The notes beneath the pieces are model-generated. The model did not search any database, was not told the DNA's origin, and saw only the letters and a program-made list of their open reading frames with translations. 64,000 nt of DNA from Adiantum capillus-veneris (Eukaryota > Streptophyta > Polypodiopsida > Polypodiales > Pteridaceae): the NCBI GenBank assembly GCA_014529385.2, contig CM043960.1:29419396-29483395 (forward strand), read 5' to 3'. The translations under genes and the position numbers were made by a program. Below, piece by piece: positions 31,283 through 44,040 of this stretch (its first letter is position 1; each line of letters starts with the position of its first letter).

Positions 31283-32901
31283 TGTAATGGGAATGGTCTA
31301 TGAACTTTGAGAATAGCGAAATTAAGAGAATTAGAGTGAGCATTTTTGTGAGATTACTTTGAGAACATAGAGGGTGAACTTAATTGATGGTAGCAACATG
31401 AACATAGTACTTGATTAACTTGGCATGAACAATACTTTTGCAAGAGAGAGAGTATTAGAGAACATGACAATAGTTGAGGACCGGATTTACTTAGAGCTGG
31501 TCCCCCCTCCAAAAGGCATTTGTATTTGAGATTCTCCCATCAAGAGAGACTTGGTACAATACAATCTTTGTGTTCCTTGTGACCTTGGTGATGCTATGAA
31601 AATGGAAAGCTTCATGCATCACAAGCATAACATAAACTTTGCAAAAAGCATTGACTATCCCAAGCCTCAGTCCCAAGGCCTCAAACACCTTCGAAGGTGG
31701 AGAGAGCTAGCGGGGAATGAGGGTAGGGAAGAGGAAGAAGAATCATTCATAGGAGAAAGGAAAAATTCCTCACTTATCATCACTCTTCTTACTTAGCATA
31801 GCATAATAGAATAGTAATGAAAACGAAGAAGATGGCAAACTTAAGCATTGAAGCATGGATCTTGGTTGGATTTGCATTCTATAGCCAAGAGTGTTAGTGT
31901 AAGCTCTCCACTTCTCAACAAGCTTGGAGAAGGAGATGGAGCTCTTGCACTTTGCCTTCCATACAACGAGAGAATGTGTGTGTGTATGGAAGAGTATATC
32001 CCCCCTCTCATGCTTGGTCCACACCTCTCTCTCTTTCTCTCTCTAGTAATATTCAATTATATCATTTGGGTCATGTGTTCTCTTTTTCTTCTTTGAGAGA
32101 AAGAACTTAATTATTTATGTTTATGTATCTAAATTCTCATTGGATCCCTTTAAAGCCTATCCAATAAGATTCAAGCACATCATGAGGGACACATGTGGAG
32201 AATTTTTTGAACATGTGTCTTTTATGCTTCTTAAGTCATTTGGTTTGAATTGAATACTTCAAGCAGTTAGTCAGTCAAACATGTGTCTTTTATGCTTCTT
32301 AAGTCATTTGGTTTGAATTGAACACTTCAAACACTTAGTCAATTGAGCATGGAAAATGTTCATGCCTCTTGAGAGTTTATCTTTGAATTTAACACTTCAA
32401 GAACCTTAGTCATTTAAGCATAAAAATCACCTCAAGCTTTGGGCAAGGTCCCCATAACCTCTTTAAGCATCTTAGCATCTCATGCTTGGGTAGGATTCCC
32501 ACTTCAAGGTTAGCCCTAGCTTGCCTAAGGTCAAAGGACTTTTTAACACTTACTTTTGGAGGTCTTTAGTGAAGCTAACCCTAAGGTCTTTAAGCTCCAT
32601 TAGATGCATTTTGCTCTTTGATAGACTACCTCCTACCCCTATTGAGATGTAACCATCTCTCCTCTTGGTCCCTTACTGAGGTAAATCTAGAAGCACTTAT
32701 TGCACATTGCTCTTTGGCAAACCGTCTCCTTTTGGACCCCTATTGAGATGCAACTATTTCTTCTTTTGGTCCCTTGTTGAGATAGGTCTAGAAGCATATA
32801 TCTATATCCTAACTCTTATTCCCCTTTTATCTTCCCATATTAAATGATCAGTTTAGTATGAGAAAATCATTTGGTGAAGTTAGATATTATATTTTATAAC
32901 A
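31283..32901 (-). repeat. 5' LTR of gypsy element B
   Basis: This 1,619-bp LTR starts TGTAATGGGAATGG and ends TTTTATAACA. It pairs with 19,113-20,803. The primer-binding site abuts its left edge, so transcription of B would run leftwards. Confidence 0.9.
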
Positions 32902-35141
32902 CGTCACTCTAGCAATTTTATTTTAGAATAAAAAGTAAAAATACCATTTCAAAGGTAATGAAAACATTTTCTTGTGAGGAGGGGATTCCCACCGAGAGAC
33001 TTCGACCAAAATACCTTTCTCAAATTTGTGGTAATACAACAATTTCAAGCTCGGGACAAATGTGATCTAGCTTATCGAAGTAAAATGTGCTTGAGCCTAA
33101 TCTTGAGCCAAACCAAATTCGGATATGAGGAATTCTTGGACTTGGATTGAGCCGGCCTGCAACTTAATTTGAGAGACTAGACCAAAAAAAAAAAATCAAA
33201 GTTGTGTAATGAAACTCATTACCAGAATAAAATTTTGATTTGTGATGTTGTTAGTGCTTGATGTGTATATGAAATGTTTTCATGCACTATTGGTGAAGAT
33301 TCATTTTGAAGGGACATGGCCATCTACTGAAATTGGGCATTGATTGCTTTGAGGAGTGTTGGGCAAGCATGAGTGTTCAATGATCGAAGGCCGGGTGTCG
33401 GAATTGCAATGTATTGCAAAATTTGGCTATCTAGAGCCATCCCATATCATTTGATTAAAGTTATAATCACTAGCTTACCCTTTTGCTCTTAAATTGTAAA
33501 ATTTCATGCGAGCTAGTTGTTAGCCAACTTTTTTGGAGAGCTTTAGAAATGTAAAATTTGGCTTTCAAGAGCCACTTTATTTCATCAAAGTTGAATTATT
33601 TCTAGCTCTTGGCTTGTTTTAAAATTCCATATTTCATTTGAGCTAGAAATTAATCAACTTTGAATCATGCATGAGAGATTGTAAAAAATTCAAAATTTTC
33701 TTATTTAGAAGCATTTTGATCTCTCTCATTATTTGATATGTATGCATAAGTTTGCTACTAAAGAGCACCATGTGCATAACCAAAGATACTTTTTTCCTTC
33801 CGTTTTTTTTCCTTTGGCATATTCGGATATTGAAGACCCTAGCATTAGGATTTCATTAATGTTTTTTTGTGTGTTTTTGGCTGTCAATAAATGGCCTTTG
33901 GAGCTTGTGTTTATACTTAGCTTCAAGAAGCTGTAAATAAAAAGAATCAAGAGGCTCAGTACCAAAGTGGATGCTTGCTCAAGGATGCTCAAAAGAGCAT
34001 GAATAGGTGAAATCCTTCCATGATATTGCTCTTTTGTTTATCTCCCATTCTCTATGCTTGGATTAAGTGAATCTGGTTCTAAGCTATGGTTCTTTTATTT
34101 TCAAAATTAGGCATACTAAAGTTTCAACACTTTGCTTTGTGAATATTAACTCATTAAAAATTTGGTTTTATGTGTGCTAATCATAGGTAATTGACCTTGA
34201 TCTTAGGTTAATGTAGGATCATTGCTCATTAGTCCTAGACTCTAAGTGATAGTCTTAATACTCCATTCATTTTTAATATGACCTAGGGCTATGATTAGAC
34301 TTTAGTCCCTTAGTCCATTTTCCATAAATACTCTCATGATGGAAGAATAACAAAGTGCTAAAAAATGAAACAATGATCAGAAAAGTGTCAAGAAAAAGTA
34401 GCAAAAATGCAACTAGACATGAAAAGAAAATTTCTATGTTATGTTGTGTCTATGTAAGGCGTAGCGCCTTATTGGCTTAGTAGGCGAGGGGAATCACCTT
34501 GGCTCGCTTGGTCAAGGCCCTAAACTGATGCCCTGGGCTGATAAGGGTTAGTCGTCTCCTTGGTAGGCTAGTATGCTTTTAGAACACCTCCTTGAGGGTT
34601 CAAGGAGCCAAGAGTTGTATCTAGATTTGCCTTGTGGTGGTAGCCTTGTATTGTGCTTTACATTTTTCTATGAATGACAAAAACAAACTTCCATGAGCTT
34701 CAAAAAGCTGTGACAATGTACTATTAGATTAGGAGCTTTTTATAGCCCATAGACATGATAGACTTGGATGATTTATTAAGGATTGATCATATAGTTTTAA
34801 GGCTAGTAGGTTTATGAACTTGCATTAGCCTAGGGTCATAATTGATTGTTTGTGTTTCATGCATAAAACTAAAATTTCAAGTGGTAATCTTCACAATAGT
34901 ATTGGTGTTTTTTTGCTTTATGTTGTTTAGAATTTGACTATGGTTGACCCATCTTATAGAAGCAAAAAATTCACTTTGCATGATTGTTCATTGTACTTCA
35001 TATTTTATTCATCATTGTTGGCCTTTGACTTGTTTTATGTTTTGTAGCTAAACATTTCTTCCATGGACTTTCTTTCTACCATGTCACTATGTTCTGCTTC
35101 AGCGGCACATGAGGATGTGTGCCAAATTAGGAAGGGGGGAA
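32902..35141 (+). other. Internal region of element C, right of the B insertion
   Basis: About 2.2 kb with no recognisable protein on either strand. It ends in a polypurine tract AGGAAGGGGGGAA (35,129-35,141) immediately before the 3' LTR. With the 295 bases left of B, the internal region of C is about 2.5 kb and non-coding, typical of a non-autonomous LARD-like element. A segment at about 33,800-34,600 matches 46,575-47,395 in reverse complement. Confidence 0.7.
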
Positions 35142-35320
35142 TGCTAGCAACGGTTAACACAGGCTACACCAATTATGGTTTTGGGCTCATTGGGAGTTCC
35201 AAATTGTATATGCTAGCTAGAGGGCTCAAACTTAATCCCATAGTAGAAAGGATGTGGTGCAAGCCTTTATGCAAGGAGGCTTCATTCTTGAGTAGTCATT
35301 CTTGAGGATCCATTCTTGAG

Positions 35321-35370
<50 letters not shown>

Positions 35371-36071
35371 CACTTATGGATGGCCTAGCCTTGAGCTTAA
35401 TGCCCATGCTTAAGAGGTTAGTGCTAATCCATTGTAATTAGAGAAGCATTTCTTAACCTAGTCTCTACTTTCTCATTAGTATTAATTCTTTCACATTCCA
35501 TTTTGTCAAGAAGTAGTTTCACCTTCTCATTATTCTAGATTTGAGTGTGTGTGATGACTTCTTGTTTATTGACCACTCCTATCGTTCTATGAGCACTCGA
35601 TTTACGATATTTAACATCTCTACTTAGGTTGATTAAGTTGATTCTTAATCTTGTGATTAGTGTATGTGCCCTATTGTTTGCTTGTGTGTGGATGGGTTTA
35701 ATGAAACTCTAGCACCATTCACCTTGTGTGTGTAGTTTTTGATTAAGTACCTTGATTGGCATGTGGTGATTGGAGAGGCCAACACCAATGCAATTAGTAT
35801 GTGCTTGTCATGAGTGTGCTTTGAGATTCTAGTCTATGGCAAGTGGGACTTTGGTGGGCTTAATGTGTGTAGGTGATGCTTGATTGATGATGTGATTAGA
35901 GTTAATGATTCATGGCTAATTTCTATTTGCATTGGAAGAGCATTCTCTTGAATCCTCTCATTCGATACATTCGATGATGCTCATGCTTCCATGTCCAAGC
36001 CGGGTTACCGATCCTAGGATTGATAATTTTGTTGGTCTTGGGTTGATTAGGTTATGCCATGATTGCCCCCA
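35142..36071 (+). repeat. 3' LTR of element C, cut by element D
   Basis: It begins TGCTAGCAACGGTTAACA and runs to GATTGCCCCCA, where the LTR of D starts. Compared with 18,147-18,817 it carries about 300 extra bases (35,735-36,035) and a longer CT run (35,322-35,367). Its last few bases (AACA in the other copy) are missing because D is inserted there. Confidence 0.85.
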
Positions 36072-37181
36072 TGGATGGGTTTCTAACCTCACTCCTATCT
36101 TATTGCAGACATAACGAGAACCACAAACATAATTATCAATCCATGGGACGAAGGTGACTTGACTAGTGCATAAAGGCTACAAGAGGGTGTCAATATCTTG
36201 GAAAACAATAGATAACTCGCATCTAACACAAGCTACACTCAAATGACCTAAGTCATCAAAATCTAGTCACTAATCGACAAACAAAACATGATCGTTATAG
36301 CATCAAATGACATCCAAATGTTACGAAACTTCTAGAACATGTATATAAGACCTAAGCACTCATGCTTATGGTCTCAAATCTCACTTTAGGTCAAGTACAA
36401 AAATCACGATTGTTAAAAACAATGAGTTTTTTGACCTAGTCGTTTTTGACCCAGAATGCATCTAAATGCTTAGCATAGATGCCCCAATACCTTTGTGATT
36501 TCCTAGCTTAAATTCTTACTTATGATGAAATCAGGCCACGGGTCGGTGATGCCAAAAGCTGTGGATTACCATGAAATGTTTACGTCAATGCGTAGAGCTC
36601 TTACCTGCGATTGCAACACAACAAATGACTAATAATAAACTTTACAAAGTTGGCTTTTATATCTTAGCCAAGGTCTAAAATGTGTAATGTTCGACGCCCA
36701 TGACCTTTGAGGCTCCACAACTTACTGTATCTGCAAAACAACCAAGGTACACTAACTAGCCTATTCTTTACATCTTGGAACTCTTATTGAGCCTGTAACA
36801 CGTTACAATTATCACAATGGATAAATAAATCGGAAAATTACAATACATGGAAATTTTGAAAAAATATGAAACGTGTGTAACTGCAATCTTCACTGCTTCT
36901 TCATATTCATCTTCGATGTGCATTCATAAGGCTTCAATCTTTAGCAGATCCTATTAGCTGACATCGACTCAGTTAACGTTCGCTACTTTTGATTTTAGTG
37001 CCTATCCTACAATGTGCTGTGCAAGAAAGATATTTGAGGGGTTCTTCAGAAAGATGGTGTAGCTATAAAAGAACATGACATGGCGTTGTAAGCTGGCACC
37101 CCTTTAAGAATAATTTTTGTAGTCGAGGATATGTGCTCTCATCTTACGGTGCACCGTGCGTGAGTGTTGGACTCTACAACA
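36072..37181 (-). repeat. 3' LTR of element D
   Basis: It begins TGGATGGGTTTCTAAC and ends GACTCTACAACA, 1,110 bp. The first 120 bases match 43,920-44,040, where the other LTR starts. A short - strand purine tract (TTGGTGGAG, 37,182-37,190) abuts its inner edge, placing it as the 3' LTR of a minus-oriented element. Confidence 0.75.
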
Positions 37182-37408
37182 CTCCACCAATTGTAAGTTA
37201 ATAGACTTCGACTCTTATGCTCATCTCATCTAGCATGAGCAACACAACTTAGATATGCTCAACTCTTTCACCTTGAGTGTAAGCCTAATAACTATGATTC
37301 TTAGCACAGACTTTATTATGACTTGAAGATTTGGGGCTAATGCTTTGCTCATTTTATGGCTCAACAATTATGCCAAAGAGTATTTTTGCACCCTGGCAAC
37401 TTGACTTT

Positions 37409-40400
37409 TTACATTCTTGTGCTTACTACAAACATTTCTTCAGGTAAAAGTAAACTTGAATCCTCAAAAAGAGAATCAGTGAAGGACCAAGTTGGCATTG
37501 AAGGTTTCTTTTGCCATACCTGTTTTATAATCTTTGAATCAAAAGCTTTGTTGGTTGGGTTGTCCTTCTTTGACTGTGAAGACTCCATTGTCAGTTTGAT
37601 TCTCCAATTAGACCTGTTTATAGGAGTCTTTGATGTTGTTGTAGGCCTTTGTTCATTGTTGACATTTGACTTTTGACTCAAAGCATTGGAAGACTTAGGA
37701 ATCTCTTGAGAGGACCTTTATAACTCCTTTGTTGCCTTTGCTTAGCTCTAGGTCTTGTTGAGCTCTTGAGATCTTCATGCAGTTTAGGTGTAGTTGCAGT
37801 TGGCGTGTGGTTGATTGGTAGCCAAATCTTTGTATAACTTGTGTAGAATCCTTTTCTAAGAGGAAGATTCTTTGAGATCCATCTCTATTTTGTATCCTCT
37901 TGAGAGTTATGGTAGACTTTAGCATCTTTTGATGTTGTTCTATTGTATACCTGTTTCTTAGGTATCCTAGGATATTGTCGAAGTTGATACCTTGTGGGAC
38001 TTCTATCTTGGGAGGGACTTGACGTTACTTCATATACCCTTACCTGAGGTTTTGGTATCCATATCTGTCTGTTACCTCTATATTACTCTTGTTCCTTTAA
38101 GCTCCATTGTGATGCTATCCATCCCATGTTTGTTTTCCTGTGTTGATTTCCTATCTTTAATCCAAACTGGAGCATTGACTTTGACTAAACTACTCGGAAC
38201 AATCACTTGCTTGACTATCATTTGCTTTCTTGAGTACTTTGGCTGAAATATCTTTGCTTTTCTGTGTGTCTTCCTAGAGGTTTCAGTTGAGTCAGCAATT
38301 GACTTGAAGTTTTGAAAGCTTGACTTGCTTGAAGAAGATGATCCATGAGGGTTCTTTGATGTAGAGTATATGCTGTCACACCTTTGGTGCTAATCGGTGG
38401 AAGGTCCACTTTGGTGTTACCTTTGTTTGCAAGATTTTCCGTTGATTCTTGTGACTTTTGCAACTCTGAATCTAGCATTAATGGTATCTGTATTTTTTGC
38501 TTGCTAACACTTGGAAAGAGAGTATAAACATCGTATCTTCTCTTAGGCCTTGTTTTACCACTGATGTCCAAGGATGACATCTACAAGCATTTCTTTTGAA
38601 GGCTTTATTTGAAAATTTACCTGCTCTCCATGCTTTTGGATGCTAAGAATAGCAACCATGTCTTATTGACCCGTATACATACCCATGATTTCTCTATTAT
38701 CTGGCTTGCCTTTAGTAATCTCTAGAATGCTCTGGATGTTGTGTGCAACCATATTGCACTTTTCTTTTTCGTCCAGTAGAGCATTGCATCTGATACTCAC
38801 TCCAATTATATTACTGAGGACTATAGCTATTCTCATTGTTGGTTCTATTGAAAATCTATGTCCTGCATTTGCCATGGTCTCATCTTGATCTAACTGTGTC
38901 TCTATGGAGGGTGGGTTGAGACTCTGTTTTCCAATTTGACTTACATCGATAGATTTGACTGGCAATGTCTGGATTTGTGGACTTCCTATAGCTTCTTGGT
39001 TGTCTGCAATTTTGAACTTCTTTACTTCTTATCTTGGTGGCATTCTTTATTCAATGGCTATCGTGGTTGCCCTTTGCTCTGTTTGATCTGCACTTGCTAT
39101 TGCCTGATTTTCTTTAATCTCTCTTGAAGTTCTGCTCGATGGAGATGAATCATCTTCAATAAGATCTGCTTTGATATCAGCCTCCATTTTAATTGTGCTT
39201 GAGGACTTTGTGCTGTCATCCGAGGGTGACCAGTCTTGGTCTTCATTCTTTGTTGTCTCTGAAGACTATCTTGTTTTCATTTTGTATCTCTTAACATCTT
39301 TTGGCCATTGGCATTCCCATTATGATGTCGTCTGGCATATCCTTTGTTGTGATCACATGGAATTGGGTTGTGATGATCTGTGAACTTATTTGAATGGCAA
39401 TGGAGATGATTCCCTAGCATTCTTCTTGTTTGTTTCCAGATATGCTCACAAATTCAAAAGCATCTTCTAGCTCTGGTTGGCCACATCTTTTCCAAGTGCG
39501 AAAAGACATGAGGTTCTTGTCTAGCTGAAAATCTAGCTTTACTTCACTTTTCTTCGTGTTCACTAGTAATGTTGCACTTGATCTTCTCGAGATTTCTTTC
39601 TGAAATGACTAACTTTGTTGTGGTTGTGTCCTTTGGTTGAGCTTTATCAACATTTTATTTGCTTTGACCACCTACTTCAATTGATGTTGACTCCATTGGC
39701 TATAATATTACACTTTTTTCTTGCAATTGTTGAGCATTGTCTACCTGCATCTGAGTGACCTTTGATTTTAGAAGATCCACTGTAATTTCTGGAAAAATCT
39801 GTCTCTTCAGAGGAGATTTCAATGGTGACCTTTGTGTAGCCTCTTGGACTTTAGCTTTCATTGATTTTGAATTTTTAGTCACCTGTTCTGGCAGCTTGAG
39901 GCTTTGCATCATCTTCAAATAGTCTTTGACTTCAGTCTTACAATCCATAGAGGTTTGTACAAGGTTATGATCTTGGTGATATTTGTTACCATGTGCATCT
40001 CGATATGCATATGTGAGCTTGGTCACATGTAACTATTTGGATTTGTCGACTTTTGACTTTGATTTGTGGAGATCAGCTGAAACTTCTGTCGTTATAATCT
40101 TCATAGAGGTATTTATCTGTAGACTCTGATGGAATCTGGGTCAATTGGAAACTTCCAACAACCATATGATCTTTCAATGGTTTCTGCTTTGAAGGGGTCT
40201 ATTGGGTAGAGGCTCTAGGGCTTCTAACTGACATTGCGATTCCTGGTACATGAGCTGATTTTGATGAACTTACAGCTCCCCCTTCCTAGGTGATCACTAT
40301 AGCCTGCTCCATTATGAGAGTTAAAAACTATTTGGCTCTGGTTTAGTCTCACCTTTTGGGATTGTGAAGGCACACTTTGGGTAGCACTGTTGATGTTTGG

Positions 40401-41233
40401 CATCTGTAAACCTTCTGCATGGCTTCCTATGTATCTCCGTGAAAAATACCAAATTATTCCCCAAGTCAAGCTGTAGATAGAATTATCTTCCCATGATATT
40501 GTCTATCCCATGGGTCTCCTGTGATATGAGCTTCTGTGGTTTCAGGACCCAAGTTATCATAGATCTTAGACTCTCGTCTATATCTACGACTGTTTTGGGC
40601 AAAGTGTATGCTCGATTGGTCACAACGTCGAAGGCTAATTTTCGATGGAGGAGAGTTTAGCTCTGAATTTTTTTTTGGGTTCACTCAGGTAATATCCTTC
40701 AACTCTAGAGAGGATGGGCTATAATAGATTCTTTCCTCTAAAATGAACCATCCTTTTTGATCTATCACTAGACACATTTCTATGAGCTGGGATGTGGGCC
40801 GCTCAAACACTGGTTGATCCTTTTTGTACAATTTCCCTTTTTGGTCCACATAGTGTGCATATGAATTATGTATACCATACAATGCTAATATCATTCTGTT
40901 TGATGTTTCCCTTAGACTCGTGAATGATTGCACACTTGTGGCAGTGCATGCAGAATCATTTGCAGACCTTACACTCTTTTTTACCTTCGGTGATAAATCG
41001 GGATTCATGTTTCCAATTTGCTCCATGCTTTGCTTGGTAGTTGATGTATCCCTATTGCCTAGATTTCTTGGACAATCTTCATAAAAATGTTCACTTTTTC
41101 TTCCACAATCTGAGAAATACGCCATGACTGGTGGTATTTCATTTCGTTCTGTCATGTCAAGCTCTAGCTGAGAAGTTTCAGCTTCTGTACTCGCCAAGTT
41201 GTCGGCATCTTCTTTTAAAACACTGAGCATCAT
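37409..41233 (-). pseudogene. Decayed gag-like frame of element D (unrecognised)
   Basis: Eight open segments in different - strand frames (for example 40,685-41,233, 182 aa) lie end to end over 3.8 kb and share a Ser/Gln/Lys/Thr-rich composition. That suggests one long ancestral reading frame. The first segment contains DCGRKSEHFYEDCPRN, which resembles a CCHC zinc knuckle with the first Cys lost, so a gag-like role is possible. I recognise no other domain. Frame breaks are too many for expression. Confidence 0.4.
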
Positions 41234-42059
41234 TGCTCCATGTTGACCTTTATACTGTCTTTGACTCGGTTCTCCAATTAGATTGGCTTAAATTGGTTGA
41301 TCTGTTGGATCTTCCATTACTGGCTCTTGACTGTAGATTTGACCAATGTAATCCATGTACAACGATCCTTATTGCATATGCACTAAATGGATGCTTTGCG
41401 AGCTTGTGTAGGTCTCTGGATAACCACTTGGATCCATTTTTTCCACTTCTATCTGCACCTCATCTTTGATCTTGCAATACCTAACTCCACTGAAGTGTGT
41501 GAATATCTGGGAGTTCTATGAAATCTGGCTTTATTCTGATCAATAGGATCATGACTCTTGTGCTGCTTTTGCCACTTATAAGATACTTATGGCCTTCCTG
41601 ATCTGTATATAAAACTTTATCTCCAATGTAGCCATATAGCTGTAAAATTCGCTCTGTTGTTGTAGTTGTGCATGTGTTGCTGCTCCTACTGGTTAGCTTT
41701 GGTTCTTGTGCATTTTAACTCTCGGTTCGACTTGACTCCATGTCGTCTTGGTCTCTATGAACTATCTCTTAGCAGATCCTGGTGTTGATTAGGAGAATTA
41801 CTCCTGCTCGAGTTTGATAAGAGTGCTTTTTCAAAAGTACTTTTGGTAGTTGATTGCTCTTAGACTCACAAGAGTTGATTAACTCTACCTCAAAAGTGTC
41901 AAAATTGATTGCAGCCTTTGAAATGATAAAAATCTAGGCCTTGAATAACCTAACCTGCAATCCAATGTGATTTGTGCCCTGATTCGCAAGTTCCATGGGT
42001 GAAACTGCCCTAATGGCTTGATTTTACTAAAAATCCATTTCGAATTGCACTTTTATATG

Positions 42060-43360
42060 TTCAATCCCATTTTGACAGGTTTTTGATTGTTCGCTTAAAC
42101 TCCTCAATTTTTTGCTAACTCTTGTGATTGGTCTGTGTATATCACTTCAATCTGAGCTAAGTGAGTCAATAAATGAGACCTCCAGATCTTACCCTTGCAA
42201 AGAGCTAAAGAACTAATCTGCAACCTGAGAACTGAGTTAACATGTACCAATTTGGACCCGATGAAAAACTTGACCAGTAGCCTTGTATTATGTTGCTCTA
42301 ACACTGTACAATCTCAAAAGTTCAAAATCTTGTCTCTGGAGCTCAAAAGTAAATAATCACGATTATTTACTTTTCTCAATTTTTACAATTTTTAGGCTTG
42401 TTTTGCCAGGTAATCACCTTGTTGTGGTCTTTGGACAAGTTTGGTTGAGTTTGAACAAGATTTGTCCAAGTTATCAACTGTTTAGTGTCTGCACACTCTG
42501 ATTCCAAGAATCTGGCTTAAGTCTCAATTTTGTGATCTAAATTTCACCAAATTTGATTTGTGGAGTCTACTTGATATGCTCGACCTTGTGGTATACCCAA
42601 ATGTGCATAAATGTTCAATTCTGAAGCATATATAGATAATCACGATTATTTACTTCTAGGAAATTTTTGCAACTTTTTGCCAAAATGTTGATACCAACTG
42701 GTTAAGCAACTCAACTTTAGCTCACTAGCCAAGTTTCATCAAGTTTGAATCAATTCTGTTCAATTTGTCAACAGTTTTGTGTGTGCAAACTGACTTTTCA
42801 AATCTAGACACAATTTCCACTTTAATGAGACAAATCTTACCAAATTTGATATATGTGCTTAATACAACATGATAAAACTTGTGGTATTCTTAGTTGGTCA
42901 AAAAAGTTGAAAATTAGGACAAAAGTAAATAATCATGATTATTTACTTTTGGTAAATTTTTACATCTTTTTAGTCAACAGAGCATATACACATATTTTAC
43001 ACTTCAATCTAAGCCTATGAGTCAAGTTTCATTAAGTTTGAGCAAGATTTACCAAGTCACACTCAAGTTCTTGACAATCAATACAGATTTCAATTTTTCT
43101 CAAGGTTTTGGTCTGTTTGGTGATCCAAATTCTATGAGCCTTTACAAAAGATGTTTGTAATCATGCACAAAGTCTCTTGTATCAATCGTTGTCAATTTTG
43201 AGCTAAAAGTAAACAATCGTGATTATTTACTTTTGGTCTAAAATGAACACTTTTTGCAATTTTTTCACTGGGCAGTTTTTTTATGACCTGTTTTAAGCCT
43301 CTGAGTCAAGTCAAAACTTAATTTGGTCAAAAATCTCAAGAAAAAGTAAATAATGTGAGT
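42060..43360. repeat. Diverged tandem repeat (about 286-bp unit) with palindromes
   Basis: About four and a half units are marked by a 30-bp palindrome with arm AAAAGTAAATAATC at 42,345-42,374, about 42,633-42,657 (degenerate), 42,921-42,950 (perfect) and 43,205-43,234, and a half-site near 43,341. Spacings are about 288, 288 and 284 bp. Between palindromes the units share words such as AAATTTTTGCA and CAAGTTT(C/G). It lies in the leader of D. Confidence 0.8.
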
Positions 43361-43899
43361 GTTTGCAAAATCTTGAAAATTTACCTCAAATGCATCCTTA
43401 AGCTTACCCACTGGTTCATACAATTTTTAGAGCGTTATCTCCGACGAGATTCAGTGGTTGACAGTCTTTTGGTGCTGTTTCAAGCCATAGACCTAAATTT
43501 CAACAACTTCACATAAACAACTCACAATTGATTATTTTGGAGTGAGCAATGCTTTGAGATCCCACCTTGGATTCTACTTACCCTACTCCTAGGTTCTAAT
43601 GCGACGGGGTTGTGGAAAGTGTCCACAAACACTTGTTTTCTTGTTTTTAATGGTTTTTTGAGCCTTGATCTTAAGGCTTGTCTTGTCTATTAATCATTCT
43701 CAAAATCCTAATCTAATCCTACAATCCTACAAGGTACTTAGCAAGTACAACCTACTTCGAAGTTACCTCTACACAGCAAAAGACGACAATGTTAAGCTAT
43801 GAGATTTTAATAGTAAAGTTTAACTCTAGGTGAACCTAAAGGAAGTTAAAGGACAACTATACAAGACAATCGTGTTTTTCCTAGTTTAGGTCTATTCAA

Positions 43900-43917
43900 T
43901 CCTCGGTAGCGGCGCCA
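43900..43917 (-). other. Primer-binding site of element D (tRNA-Asp type)
   Basis: The - strand reads TGGCGCCGCTACCGAGGA, two bases from the LTR start at 43,920. This is close to the tRNA-Asp-complementary site of Tat/Athila-type gypsy elements (TGGCGCCGTTGCCGGGGA). Confidence 0.8.
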
Positions 43918-43919
43918 AA

Positions 43920-44040
43920 TGTGGGGTTTCTAACTTCATTCCTATCTTATTACATACATAGCGAGAATCATGAACATAATTGACAATCCATGGGACGAAG
44001 CTGACTTGACCAGTGCATAGAGGCTACAAGAGGGTGTCAA
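43920..44040 (-). repeat. 5' LTR of element D, truncated
   Basis: 121 bp matching 36,072-36,194, starting TGTGGGGTTTCTAAC. The match ends abruptly at GGGTGTCAAT; the next base belongs to copia element F. The remaining ~990 bp of this LTR do not reappear to the right of F within the window. Confidence 0.8.

Larger units (their letters stand above)
37182..43919 (-). mobile_element. Internal region of LTR element D
   Basis: Bounded by a polypurine tract on the left and a tRNA-Asp-type primer site on the right, so the element reads leftwards. The right 2.6 kb (leader) is non-coding with a palindrome-bearing tandem repeat. The left 3.8 kb holds broken open frames on the - strand. No protease, RT, RNase H or integrase motif is visible, so D looks non-autonomous. 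Confidence 0.65.
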
